Assembly (NCBI RefSeq): GCF_900113125.1 | Contig: NZ_FOOG01000016.1 | Location: forward strand, 18,521 to 70,133 | Reading direction: 5' to 3' | Length of the DNA: 51,613 bases | DNA from: Halobacillus alkaliphilus | GTDB taxonomy: Bacteria > Bacillota > Bacilli > Bacillales > Halobacillaceae | Shown: positions 43,936 through 51,440 of the stretch, in pieces | Layout of the letters: each line of letters starts with the position of its first letter | How positions within the stretch are numbered: position 1 is the stretch's first letter | Translations under genes and position numbers: made by a program | The notes under the pieces: generated by a model | The model's input: only the letters and a program-made list of their open reading frames with translations | What the model was told of the DNA's origin: nothing | Databases searched by the model: none

Positions 43936-44693
43936 AAGTGGCCTCCTCCGGCTTTCGTTTTGTGAAGAAATCTTACGGTTTGCTGCAGATATAAAAATGC
44001 CGCTCCAACTGCAATCACTAAATAAATATAAAACGGAATCTGCAGGAGGAACAGATCATATTTACTTCCTAAAACTCCTGCCAAAAACACATTGCCGACA
44101 ATCCATCCTCCGATCACAACTACAGGAGACCATACATGCTCTGATGAATGTTGAATATATAGATAAGCGGTAGAGCAAAGGAAAAGGGCAGCCACAGACA
44201 AAAGAAACGCAAACCATACATCAAACTCAAAAGGTACCGTCATTGCGAAGATAACCAATCCGTTAACCATTAGACTGATAAAACTGAAAAGGAGCATTCG
44301 AACGGTAGCTATGATTCTCAGATTGTATTTACACGTCATTTCTACTTCAAAAGTCGGCTCTTGTTTTTTCCGTATAAAAAAGAAATAAACAAGGACACCG
44401 TATATAAACGGTGCGCCAGTGAAAGAGATTACATACATATTGACTTCCCGCCATGGGAGCCAGCCGGATGTGACGGTTAAAAACCCCAGCAAGGAAATGA
44501 CAGCCATGATAAGTATAAATAACATTTCAGTCGCATCCCGGAAAATATGTTTCATCCCCACTTCTCTGACTATTCGGGAAATGCTTACGAAAAAAGACGG
44601 GGTCGTCTCTAACCCCTGTGATGTTATACACTTTACTTCTCTATCCAATTCTGACTCATTTGGATATGGAATTCTCTCTTGTTTGTCATTCAT
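43929..44693 (-). CDS. Six-segment membrane protein, possible anti-sigma or transporter partner
   Basis: A 254-residue protein with a polar first 55 residues followed by about six hydrophobic segments (RDATEMLFILIMAVISLLGF near 53-72 to YLVIAVGAAFLYLQQTVRF near 225-243). It overlaps the sigma gene by 8 bases and the ATPase gene by 7. A membrane protein in this slot often restrains the sigma factor, but no anti-sigma (zinc-finger) motif is visible. Function inferred from position only. Confidence 0.7.
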   Translation of the reverse strand: MNDKQERIPYPNESELDREVKCITSQGLETTPSFFVSISRIVREVGMKHIFRDATEMLFILIMAVISLLGFLTVTSGWLPWREVNMYVISFTGAPFIYGVLVYFFFIRKKQEPTFEVEMTCKYNLRIIATVRMLLFSFISLMVNGLVIFAMTVPFEFDVWFAFLLSVAALFLCSTAYLYIQHSSEHVWSPVVVIGGWIVGNVFLAGVLGSKYDLFLLQIPFYIYLVIAVGAAFLYLQQTVRFLHKTKAGGGHLC

Positions 44694-45240
44694 TCCAGTA
44701 TTCCTCCTTTAACGCCTTCTTCACGAACTTTAGCGTCCGGTAATATTTTGTTTTGATTGTCGATAATGTAAGCCCTGTCTCCGCACTAATATCAGGAAAC
44801 GTTCTCTCGCCCAAGAGTTTCATTCGGACGATACGCTCTTCTTCAGGTGCACAGCTTTCCAACAATTTAAGCGCTCTCTCAGCTTCAGCACGAGTAGCAA
44901 GTCTTTCGGTGAAGTCAGACTTATCCTCTATCTGCTCCTCTTCAGCCGAAACACCCTGGGTCGCCTCTTTAAACTGCTTTGAACGATAATGATCAATCAC
45001 CCGGGATTTCGCCACCATGTACAGCCAGGTGCGAAACGAAGATCGGCCATCATAACGATAAAGGCTTTTTAACATACTAATGAAGATTTCCTGAGTGACA
45101 TCTTTCGCCGTCTCTTTGTCATACATTTGTTTATAAACGTAGGCGAAAATTTCTTTATAATAGGCTTCTATGAGCTGATTAGCGCTATGTTTATTTCCGT
45201 GTTTTTGTACCGCCTTGATCCACCGTTTCTCTCTGTTCAT
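44686..45240 (-). CDS. ECF-type RNA polymerase sigma factor
   Basis: A 184-residue sigma-70 family protein with only regions 2 and 4. Region 2 is DVTQEIFISMLKSLYRYDGR then SSFRTWLYMVAKSRVIDHYR (about residues 46-85), and region 4 is TFPDISAETGLTLSTIKTKYYRTLKFV (about 147-173). The linker is acidic. It heads an operon with a membrane protein, an ABC ATPase and two permeases, all joined by overlaps, so it likely controls its own exporter in response to an envelope signal. It starts with an ATG; TAACATGTTA-type palindromes lie upstream. Confidence 0.88.
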   Translation of the reverse strand: MNREKRWIKAVQKHGNKHSANQLIEAYYKEIFAYVYKQMYDKETAKDVTQEIFISMLKSLYRYDGRSSFRTWLYMVAKSRVIDHYRSKQFKEATQGVSAEEEQIEDKSDFTERLATRAEAERALKLLESCAPEEERIVRMKLLGERTFPDISAETGLTLSTIKTKYYRTLKFVKKALKEEYWNE

Positions 45241-45347
45241 GTGATTCTCCTCATGCTTTCTGCTCTGTATCTATTTATATATTCGTACGAGGTCTGAAAA
45301 AAGTTTTAAGTTTTTGTTTCTTCCCCAACAAATTATCTAAATAAAAG

Positions 45348-45391
45348 TGCCTGAGCCTCCTTTTTAACATGTTAAAAAGGAGGCTCAGGCA
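45348..45391. repeat. Perfect 44-bp palindrome
   Basis: TGCCTGAGCCTCCTTTTTAA on the left is matched exactly by its reverse complement on the right, with no loop (centre ACATGT). It lies 108 bp upstream of the ECF sigma gene. As RNA it would form a 20-bp hairpin followed by only a weak T tail, so it may be a terminator, an operator or an extrusion site. Confidence 0.85.
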
Positions 45392-45576
45392 TTAATTGAA
45401 ATAATTCCGTACTACGTCGGTTTATGTAATAAGAACGAGTACCCTTTTAAGAAATTCCGCCCTCTACTTTTAGATTCAATATCAAGATATATAAAAATTT
45501 TTTTAGAATATGCAACAATTGTTTAGATGTTATACTCTTCCATACAAAATCAAATCTAAGAAGGTAAAATTAACAT

Positions 45577-45943
45577 TTGGCTAGGTACATAGTAATTATT
45601 TTCCTCTCGATTCTATTAACGGCATGTACATCCGATACAGCAGCAGCTATTTCAAACTTAAAACCTCAAAAAGGAAAAGATTATTCAATCACTACCTTGC
45701 TAAAAGGCAAATCCTTTAGATACCGAACACCACAATAAAACTTTCGATGCCCCACATTCTGTTAGCATAAGTTCTTTAACTGTTTATCTTATGGATGAAT
45801 CTCATTCTTACAATCACGACTATGAAAAAATTCTTGATATTGATTCTTACCCTTTAAAAAACCACTCTTCCAGTCGAGTTAGAAGATTTATTTCGTATAA
45901 TGAGACCTATACGCATCAGTGCTTCCATTTCCTTAAGACTTGA
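45577..45943 (+). pseudogene. Frameshifted lipoprotein gene
   Basis: A TTG start 12 bases after AGAAGG begins a lipoprotein signal, FLSILLTAC with TSDTAA after the lipidation Cys. The frame stops at 45736-45738 after 53 residues. In the +1 frame the text continues sensibly (NKTFDAPHSVSISSLTVYLM, MDESHSYNHDYEK) to a TGA at 45941. One base lost or gained near 45720 would join the halves into a roughly 120-residue protein. Alternatively only the short form is made. Confidence 0.5.
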
Positions 45944-45958
45944 TTTCAAGATAATTAA
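45938..45958. repeat. Interspersed palindrome copy
   Basis: GACTTGATTTCAAGATAAT at the end of the lipoprotein remnant and 90 bp beyond the stop of the next minus-strand gene. Confidence 0.6.
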
Positions 45959-46048
45959 AGCTGGCTTCTACCTTATATCAGGTTCACGATATAAGAAAAG
46001 CACATTGTCCCATTATCTCTTTTAAGAAACATTAGTCTACTCAAACAG

Positions 46049-46231
46049 TTAGGTAAAGTTATTGATTAATTGGAAACCATAAAGGATTCCATTTATAATT
46101 CCCCCTTGTATTAATGAGATAACAAGCAAATTCTTAGAAGCTTTTTTGTGCTTACTAAAATATTCATTCACTATTAAGTTAATGAAAAATAAGATTGCAA
46201 CCAAGAATAAAAAATAAATAATATTCCACAT
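46049..46231 (-). CDS. Small membrane protein
   Basis: The ATG at 46231 follows GAGGTGAG and gives 60 residues (MWNIIYFLFLVAILFFINLI...). Two hydrophobic segments flank a basic loop (NEYFSKHKKASKN). Function unknown. A GTG 12 bases upstream is an alternative start. Confidence 0.62.
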   Translation of the reverse strand: MWNIIYFLFLVAILFFINLIVNEYFSKHKKASKNLLVISLIQGGIINGILYGFQLINNFT

Positions 46232-46367
46232 AACGATTCTCACCTCAAATGCTAATAAAATCGGTATATTACTGACTTAAATAATAACAACCATAATTAT
46301 TTCAGAGACAATTTGGTTATCAATATCGCTTTAATAGATATTGAACAACCGTTAGCAATTCACAAAG

Positions 46368-46389
46368 ACTTGAATTCTAGATAACTTAA
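46368..46389. repeat. Interspersed palindrome copy
   Basis: GACTTGAATTCTAGATAACT, 28 bp beyond the stop of the 65-residue gene. Confidence 0.6.
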
Positions 46390-46416
46390 CGACAAGACAG
46401 AATGAATAATGCCAAC

Positions 46417-46614
46417 TTATGTATCCTTCCTATTTATGTAAATACCTATTAATACTTGCACCAATACATAAAGTGATACAGTAATTGCTGCTACTAGAAA
46501 TACGTTATAATCCTCTAACACTACTGTTACAAAAAATAAAGCGAGGACTAAATAAATAACCGCAAATCTTTGCTGATATTTTCCTTTTTTAGATAACTTA
46601 TCTGGTTTTTTCAA
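46417..46614 (-). CDS. Small membrane protein
   Basis: A 65-residue protein with a basic N-terminus (KKPDKLSKKGKYQQR) and two hydrophobic segments (FAVIYLVLALFFVTVVLE and YNVFLVAAITVSLYVLVQVL). It starts at TTG after GGAAGGA. Function unknown. It is one of several tiny two-segment proteins in this region. Confidence 0.6.
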   Translation of the reverse strand: MKKPDKLSKKGKYQQRFAVIYLVLALFFVTVVLEDYNVFLVAAITVSLYVLVQVLIGIYINRKDT

Positions 46615-46688
46615 TTATTTCGTTCCTTCCCTAGAGTTAATAATAAGTCGATGTAATAAACAAATATTTAATAGCTCCCTTTCTTTGA

Positions 46689-46710
46689 GAACTCGAATTC
46701 GAGATGTATT
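46689..46710. repeat. Interspersed palindrome copy
   Basis: AACTCGAATTCGAGATGT has a perfect CTCGAATTCGAG core, the most symmetrical copy. It is 50 bp beyond the stop of the 63-codon gene. Confidence 0.6.
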
Positions 46711-46759
46711 GTGTGAATTTATAATATAAAGCATTAATTTATGTATGATTAAATATTTC

Positions 46760-46951
46760 TTAAAGTTCATTATTGCTTTTCCGAAAGACTTTACTTAGTA
46801 TATTTACAATTACTACCCCTATTACCCCACCGAGACTCGTCCCAATAAATGTAACCCACTCTATCCCTTCCTCTGTCCATACACTAATGGCTAAATGGAT
46901 AATAAGCAGACTAACTACAAAATAAATTAAATATTTTAATGTATCTTTAAT
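46760..46951 (-). CDS. Small membrane protein, apparent ATT start
   Basis: A 63-codon frame beginning at ATT eight bases after GGAGGAG; no ATG, GTG or TTG offers a good alternative. It encodes TLKYLIYFVVSLLIIHLAIS, a short loop (VWTEEGIEW) and FIGTSLGGVIGVVIVNILSKVF, so two membrane segments with a basic end. The GGVIGVVIVNILSK stretch resembles the frame at 47937-48080 (GGVSGWVLVKLISR), suggesting related genes. An ATT start is rare, so the gene may be slightly damaged. Confidence 0.5.
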   Translation of the reverse strand: MKDTLKYLIYFVVSLLIIHLAISVWTEEGIEWVTFIGTSLGGVIGVVIVNILSKVFRKSNNEL

Positions 46952-47287
46952 TGATATCTCCTCCGATAAACTTTTTCAGCCAACTGCTCCGACACTTCAT
47001 AAGCTAACCTTCGTGACACCTGTACTTATGTATGAACGACGAGTAATATATTAAACAAAAACGCTCCGATACGTTAACATTCAAATTCTAAATAATTTTC
47101 AGCGAATTTTTCCTCCTCCATGGAGTTTGACATTGTATTCCCATCTCCTTATTACAACTCAGACATTCTATATCACTTAACCATCCTTCTCCGTTAGAAA
47201 AAACACGATTGTGCATTTTGAACAATTGCCTTCTTTACCGGAAGGAAGACTCTAAATCGATACATTTTTTCATTCAGAAGCATTCTA
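46952..47287. other. Gap with a tiny frame and repeat-like text
   Basis: A 19-codon minus-strand frame (47074-47133, MSNSMEEEKFAENYLEFEC) has an AAGGAG site but is too short to call. Near 47190-47260, ACGATTG ... CAATTGCC plus GACTCTAAATCGATA resembles the block around the palindrome at 39384. No other gene is visible. Confidence 0.4.
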
Positions 47288-47839
47288 TTAGTTTTTAGTT
47301 AAATCCCATTCCCTGCGCAATATTCCCATTTTTACAGCATCAAAATAATTGCCATTTACTTTCCTGGCTTCTCTAATTCGTGCCTCTTCTTTCATCCCTA
47401 ACTTCTCAGCAACTTTAATCATTCTTCTATTTCCTGACCAAGTAGACATTCCCAAGCGATGTAAATCCGTATTTTGGAAAATATGGTCAATCCAAAGCTC
47501 ATAGGCCTCACTTCCGTAGCCACCATTCCAATAATTCTTATCATAGATAACGATACCTGTATCTAACCAATCCGTATTTTTATCTACCCAATAAGAGCCA
47601 ACGTAACCAATCGTTTTACCATCTACTAATATAGCTAGAGAAGCAGGCATGTCAGGGTAAATTTCATGTGCCCAATGACTTATGTATTCAGCTTTCGATA
47701 TTTTTTCTTCAGTTATGTATGGTCCATTCCATTTTTTAGCTTCCTGCTCCTTGTCCTCATATTTCCAGAAATATAACTCATCAATATCTGTATCTGCTGC
47801 TTCCTTTAAAAGAACTTTTTTCCCATTAATTTGAACCAT
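47288..47839 (-). CDS. GNAT-family N-acetyltransferase (RimJ/RimL type)
   Basis: A 183-residue acetyltransferase. It has the strand SLAILVDGKTIGYVGSYWVDK (about residues 66-86), the acetyl-CoA loop YDKNYWNGGYGSEAYELWIDH (about 99-119) and the C-terminal NRRMIKVAEKLGMKEEARIREA (about 138-159). This is the layout of the RimJ/RimL/PAT group, which acetylates proteins or antibiotics. Substrate unknown. GGAGGG precedes the ATG. Confidence 0.85.
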   Translation of the reverse strand: MVQINGKKVLLKEAADTDIDELYFWKYEDKEQEAKKWNGPYITEEKISKAEYISHWAHEIYPDMPASLAILVDGKTIGYVGSYWVDKNTDWLDTGIVIYDKNYWNGGYGSEAYELWIDHIFQNTDLHRLGMSTWSGNRRMIKVAEKLGMKEEARIREARKVNGNYFDAVKMGILRREWDLTKN

Positions 47840-47900
47840 TTAAAACCCTCCAAGCGAATTTCTTTTTCTCAACTATTACAGATCGTCCCCAGTTCTATAA

Positions 47901-47922
47901 GACTCGAATTTGAGACATATTA
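47901..47922. repeat. Interspersed palindrome copy
   Basis: GACTCGAATTTGAGACATAT, 62 bp upstream of the GNAT start and at the end of the small frame at 47937. Confidence 0.6.
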
Positions 47923-47936
47923 CAATTTTGGGGAAA

Positions 47937-48080
47937 CTATTTTTTTGAGCTCCAAATCCTACTTATTAATTTTACAAGTACCCAACCTGAAACTCCCCCG
48001 AAAAATAAAGGAAGTACATGATCAGGACGACTACTAACAATACTTCGCTTAGTATATTCATTTTTCCACCCTTTAACTTC
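47937..48080 (-). pseudogene. Probable frameshifted small membrane protein
   Basis: Two overlapping frames each look half real. From the ATG at 48061 (after AAAGGGTGG) one reads a hydrophobic start, MNILSEVLLVVVLIMYF, but stops after 29 codons at 47972. The other frame has no start but reads SSRPDHVLPLFFGGVSGW then VLVKLISRIWSSKK to a TAG at 47937. A single indel would join them. The end resembles the 63-codon protein at 46760. Confidence 0.4.
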
Positions 48081-48167
48081 CTAAAAGATTAACAATTCCC
48101 TATCACCTAAGTCTCAAAAAGGGTTGGCGAAACCTCCTATTGAATAATTGCCCCCTATTCAACAATA

Positions 48168-48189
48168 TTCGATTTCAAGATATTTTAAA
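48168..48189. repeat. Interspersed palindrome copy
   Basis: ATTCGATTTCAAGATATTTT, 15 bp beyond the stop of the gluzincin-like gene and preceded by CAATATTC and GAATAATTGCCCCC. Confidence 0.6.
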
Positions 48190-48203
48190 AAGTATTTAGC
48201 TAA

Positions 48204-49001
48204 TCAGACGTCCAGCCATAATGCCTTTGCTTCATGCTTAGATAGTTGAAAGTCATCAATAAAGAACTTTTGGAGGTTCCTCTCCGCAGAATTATTCACC
48301 CAATTTTTATAGGATTCAATTAACTTATTCATGTCTCCATTACAATATTTTTCAATTAATAAGTTAACGATATTAGTACTTCTCCAATAATCATAAAAAG
48401 CAGATGAGTAACCTAACCCGTTTCCACCTCTATATCCAGAATCACCAAAGAGATCGATCGTGTATTCTCCATATTCTGGCTTATATAACTCAATTAAACT
48501 ACGCTCAACCTCCATAATTTCATTGAATTTGTCCGTTGATAAAATCATTTTTCGTGGAATGTAAAAACACATCCCTTCTTCAAACCACATGTTTTCTTCT
48601 TCATCCCAATCTTCAAATTCAGAATGAAAAAAATCAGCATGGTGAGTTAACTCATGCGCTGCAATAACAGCAATATCATCTATCGAAAGATGCTTGTAAT
48701 ACTGTTCAGCCTTTATAAGCCCTCTAGTCGTTGATAAAAAAATGTCCTTCCATGTATCTATCAGCGGGTTAATATGTATTAAGTCTCTTGATGTATATGC
48801 TGGGAGAGGGATTGTTGAATAAAGCTCCGTAGCCGATTTCAAATCATGAAAAATGATTCCCCTCGGGGATCCAAAAGTAGTTATGGCTTCAAGCGAAAGT
48901 GAGAAATGGTTAAGTTTTTCTAAAAGGAGTAGTCCGTTTCTTTCGATTTCTTCTGCATAAGACATATCTGTAATTGAAACTGCGTATTCCACCCAATCCA
49001 C
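48204..49001 (-). CDS. Putative zinc metallopeptidase (gluzincin-like)
   Basis: A 265-residue soluble protein with no signal peptide. VIAAHELTHHADFF at residues 113-126 gives a HExxH motif (116-120), and MWFEEGMCFYIPRK about 20 residues later offers the third ligand Glu, the gluzincin arrangement of the M1/M61 type. The N-terminal part has DLIHINPL and TTRGLIKAEQYY. Homologues are often annotated only as hypothetical. No immunity, transporter or operon partner is adjacent. Intracellular peptidase activity is inferred. Confidence 0.68.
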   Translation of the reverse strand: MDWVEYAVSITDMSYAEEIERNGLLLLEKLNHFSLSLEAITTFGSPRGIIFHDLKSATELYSTIPLPAYTSRDLIHINPLIDTWKDIFLSTTRGLIKAEQYYKHLSIDDIAVIAAHELTHHADFFHSEFEDWDEEENMWFEEGMCFYIPRKMILSTDKFNEIMEVERSLIELYKPEYGEYTIDLFGDSGYRGGNGLGYSSAFYDYWRSTNIVNLLIEKYCNGDMNKLIESYKNWVNNSAERNLQKFFIDDFQLSKHEAKALWLDV

Positions 49002-49085
49002 CTCAAAATATTAATTAATAGACATCGTTCTTTTCATACCAATTATTTCAAATCAGTCCCAATATCTCAATATATATTATCAGTA

Positions 49086-49119
49086 AGGGGCATACCTTGT
49101 TTAAGGTATGCCCCTTTGC
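49086..49119. terminator. Strong hairpin terminator
   Basis: AAGGGGCATACCTT and AAGGTATGCCCCTT form a 13-14-bp stem with a tiny loop, then TTGC. It lies between the 51-residue gene and the gluzincin gene on the minus strand. Confidence 0.75.
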
Positions 49120-49124
49120 ATGAA

Positions 49125-49145
49125 GACTTGATATCAAGATAATTA
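49125..49145. repeat. Interspersed palindrome copy
   Basis: GACTTGATATCAAGATAATT has a perfect CTTGATATCAAG core and lies 25 bp beyond the stop of the 51-residue gene. Confidence 0.65.
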
Positions 49146-49169
49146 ACCATTATTTATACATTATCCTTA

Positions 49170-49325
49170 TCACAACACGATATTTTTAAGATATAAAATA
49201 CCATAGATTAAAGTACCAACAACTAAAATAAATAAGCCAACCATTAAGAACCCGTATGTAAAACCTCTAATCATTGAAATTAAATCTAAAAACATATTTT
49301 TTATAGACTTAAATATAAATTGCAT
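49170..49325 (-). CDS. Small single-segment membrane protein
   Basis: A 51-residue frame beginning MQFIFKSIKNMFLDLI with GGAGG nine bases upstream. One long hydrophobic segment (GFLMVGLFILVVGTLIYGILYL) follows an amphipathic N-terminus. It ends before the strong terminator at 49086. Function unknown. Confidence 0.6.
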   Translation of the reverse strand: MQFIFKSIKNMFLDLISMIRGFTYGFLMVGLFILVVGTLIYGILYLKNIVL

Positions 49326-49419
49326 CACAAAGCCTCCAACCAGCTATTAATTTGAAACATTCATTATTAAATACGGGTTATCCCAAATCAAGTGTTTCAC
49401 ACAACTATTGGTAAGAATA

Positions 49420-49455
49420 TATAAGCTGAATACCAATAAACGGTATTCAGCTTAT
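49420..49455. terminator. Hairpin terminator
   Basis: ATAAGCTGAATACC and GGTATTCAGCTTAT form a perfect 14-bp stem with a 7-base loop, between the lipoprotein gene and the 51-residue gene. Confidence 0.7.
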
Positions 49456-49471
49456 GTCCCCTTTTCTATAA

Positions 49472-49493
49472 GATTCGAACCCGAGATACTTTT
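49472..49493. repeat. Interspersed palindrome copy
   Basis: GATTCGAACCCGAGATACTT, 66 bp beyond the lipoprotein stop; its minus strand reads GGGTTCGAATC. Confidence 0.55.
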
Positions 49494-49558
49494 GAATTAA
49501 ATTCCATGCTTAATTGACATTTTTCACTTTATCTGGACTCTTCTTACTTTTTCTTCAT

Positions 49559-50044
49559 TTAAGAATTCACATCTGGATCAAATAAATCTATCTCCTCTTT
49601 ATTTGATCCCTTAATATCTTGCCATTCAATAACCATATAAATATCACTAATGTTTTCAAGCGAAATAGATTTCCCCTCTTCATCAATAAAAGTTCCACCT
49701 TCAGTTGCACCTGTGGAAGTTTGAGTTATATCTGATTCACTTCCCTGGATGGACTTTCCCTGAATGACCCTATCTTCATTATCTATAACAGCATGAACCC
49801 TAACACTAAAAAAATCAGTATTAAACTCTGCTTTATTTTTTATAGTTAGATTTCCATTTCCCGCTTTTAATATATCTGGTTTAATCAAAATATCATAGGA
49901 GTTAACTTCCCAATTTTCGCTTTCCCCAGATAATGATAAGTGAAAATTATTTCCCGTGCTTTTCTCATTATTATCACAACCAGAGAGAAAAGAAATAACT
50001 ACTATTATACTTAACGATATTATCAATGCTTTTTTATGTATCAC
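49559..50044 (-). CDS. Lipoprotein of unknown function
   Basis: The GTG at 50044 follows GAGGTGAGG and gives 161 residues; the longer reading from 50083 adds a non-signal leader. The signal peptide is KKALIISLSIIVVISFLSGC, with the lipidation Cys in LSGC followed by DNNEKSTGN. The mature part is acidic and beta-rich (NFHLSLSGESENWEV, GNLTIKNKAEF, FFSVRVHAVIDNED, IYMVIEWQDIKG). It would be anchored to the outer face of the membrane. I do not recognise the domain. Confidence 0.72.
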   Translation of the reverse strand: MIHKKALIISLSIIVVISFLSGCDNNEKSTGNNFHLSLSGESENWEVNSYDILIKPDILKAGNGNLTIKNKAEFNTDFFSVRVHAVIDNEDRVIQGKSIQGSESDITQTSTGATEGGTFIDEEGKSISLENISDIYMVIEWQDIKGSNKEEIDLFDPDVNS

Positions 50045-50144
50045 AACTACCTCACCTCTGGATGCCATTTCATTTAACACCATTCACCGATAAACTTACT
50101 GGCTAGGGGAACCTTTTTGTGGAACAATTACCCCCATTCCTTGA

Positions 50145-50166
50145 ACTTGATTTTAAGAAGATACTT
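50145..50166. repeat. Interspersed palindrome copy (with 3-base insert)
   Basis: ACTTGATTTTAAGAAGATAC, immediately beyond the stop of the 186-residue gene and preceded by GGAACAATTACCCCC. Confidence 0.5.
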
Positions 50167-50170
50167 CAAG

Positions 50171-50731
50171 TTACATTAGTATATGGGTATAACCCATGAT
50201 GTTCAGAACTACTCCCATCAGAGAAAATGCGATCCCCATATAAGAAGTCCACCGATTTTCATCTCTTCTTTCATCAAAGGTTTCAAGTGTTACCAAACCA
50301 AAAATCAATGTAACTAATGGAATAATTATAATTTGAGGGCCAAATGCAAAGCCAGCACCTCCCAAGATTAGTGCCGCCATTCCGAACATATTCTCCGAAG
50401 GATATTTTTCCAGTTCTTTTATTTCTTCTTCTGTCAAATCTTCATTATCTGAAAATAACCTTCTTAACTTACCGTCATTCTTATTAAATTTTCGCCCCAC
50501 TATGGAGCCCAATCTAATAAAACCAATCGTACAAAGTGAAATAATACTATTAAAAATAATATCTTGTTCTCTTCCTAACGTAATTCCTACTCCTGCTATT
50601 TCGCTATCCTCCATTACCACGGAATAAATAGTTCCAATAGCCACACTAATTATTACTATTAAAATGAAACTTAATTTTTTAAACCTAAAGCTGAGTAATA
50701 AGCTTATTATAAATACCAATATCGATCCCAA
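50171..50731 (-). CDS. Membrane protein of unknown function
   Basis: A 186-residue protein with about five hydrophobic segments: two near the start (ILVFIISLLLSF, LSFILIVIISVAIGTIYS), one near 60-75, and two in the C-terminal half (MAALILGGAGFAFG..., YMGIAFSLMGVVLNIMGY). A cytoplasmic acidic loop (SDNEDLTEEEIKELEKYPSE) divides them. TTG start after GGAGGAG. The C-terminal half resembles DUF4190-like two-helix membrane modules, a weak call. Confidence 0.65.
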   Translation of the reverse strand: MGSILVFIISLLLSFRFKKLSFILIVIISVAIGTIYSVVMEDSEIAGVGITLGREQDIIFNSIISLCTIGFIRLGSIVGRKFNKNDGKLRRLFSDNEDLTEEEIKELEKYPSENMFGMAALILGGAGFAFGPQIIIIPLVTLIFGLVTLETFDERRDENRWTSYMGIAFSLMGVVLNIMGYTHILM

Positions 50732-50812
50732 ATATCACATCTCCTCCTCTTTAAGAGTTCAATTAAGCTCAATAATAATTGTTTACTTGATGACATGATT
50801 TCAAATTATTAA

Positions 50813-51304
50813 TTACAATAAGACAAACACCCCTATTATTGAAGCTAAGATACCACCAAGTCGATCCGCAATTAATGCAAGATCACTAGGGTGAGACTCA
50901 CGTAATTTCCAACCTATTTCTAGATACCAAGCTGCATAGGGAAATATCGTCATGAATAAACCTACTAAAATGATTACTATACCTAATGGATTCCCCCATG
51001 AGTTATTAGGGGATATGGTAGTATCCTGATTTAATTGTTTATATTTATCAATTGCCTCTTCTCCCAAATCCATCTCTTCCATTGTTAAGTTTCCAGAGCC
51101 ACCGCCATGTCCCGTATTTCCTGTTTGTTCATAATAATATTTATGACCATTTTCGAACTCAACTTCATACCTGTAACGATCAGCACCGCCTTCAAAGAAA
51201 ACCTTCACTATCTCTCCATTAGATAATTCAATTTCTGTTGGGGCCTCTGCTGTTACATTACTGTTAACTGAAAAGGATATACATATCAGTGAACTACCCT
51301 CCAC
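50813..51304 (-). pseudogene. Secreted/membrane protein gene cut by an IS200/IS605-type element
   Basis: The frame runs from a GTG at 51304 that lies in the element's terminal hairpin. Native sequence starts with SLICISFSVNSNVTAEAP, the second half of a signal peptide, then a short beta domain with VKVFFEGGADRYRYEVEF, a Gly-rich stretch (TGHGGGSGN), a charged helix and two C-terminal hydrophobic segments. The first part of the signal peptide and the original start lie beyond the insertion. No ribosome site is apparent for the GTG, so the gene is probably inactive. Confidence 0.65.
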
Positions 51305-51440
51305 TTACCACCCTTACGGGTCGCTTGAAGTGGGGGCTTCTTGGGTAATCGCCACTTTTGTTAGCTGACGAAATAGACCAAGCTAACCCTCTTGTTCCAA
51401 GAGTTTATATTCATCAGAGCAGTGCTAATAGCCGAATTCC
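51297..51440 (-). ncRNA. IS200/IS605 right end and probable omega-RNA
   Basis: Downstream of the TnpB stop, the minus strand has CCCCCACTT ... AAGTGGAGGG enclosing an inner ACCC-GTAA-GGGT hairpin (51298-51336). In TnpB elements the omega-RNA overlaps the 3' end of tnpB and ends at this right end, with the guide taken from the flank. Here the guide would be the target gene beginning about 51296. Extent of the RNA is estimated. Confidence 0.55.

Noticed and set aside
49472-49493. tRNA T-arm or attachment site (minus strand GGGTTCGAATC)
   Set aside because: No acceptor, D or anticodon arm surrounds it, and related copies diverge from a T-arm; it is part of the palindrome family.
45938-50166. 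Integron gene-cassette array
   Set aside because: The small genes with downstream palindromes suggest it, but I could not find paired R'/R'' core sites and no integrase is visible.
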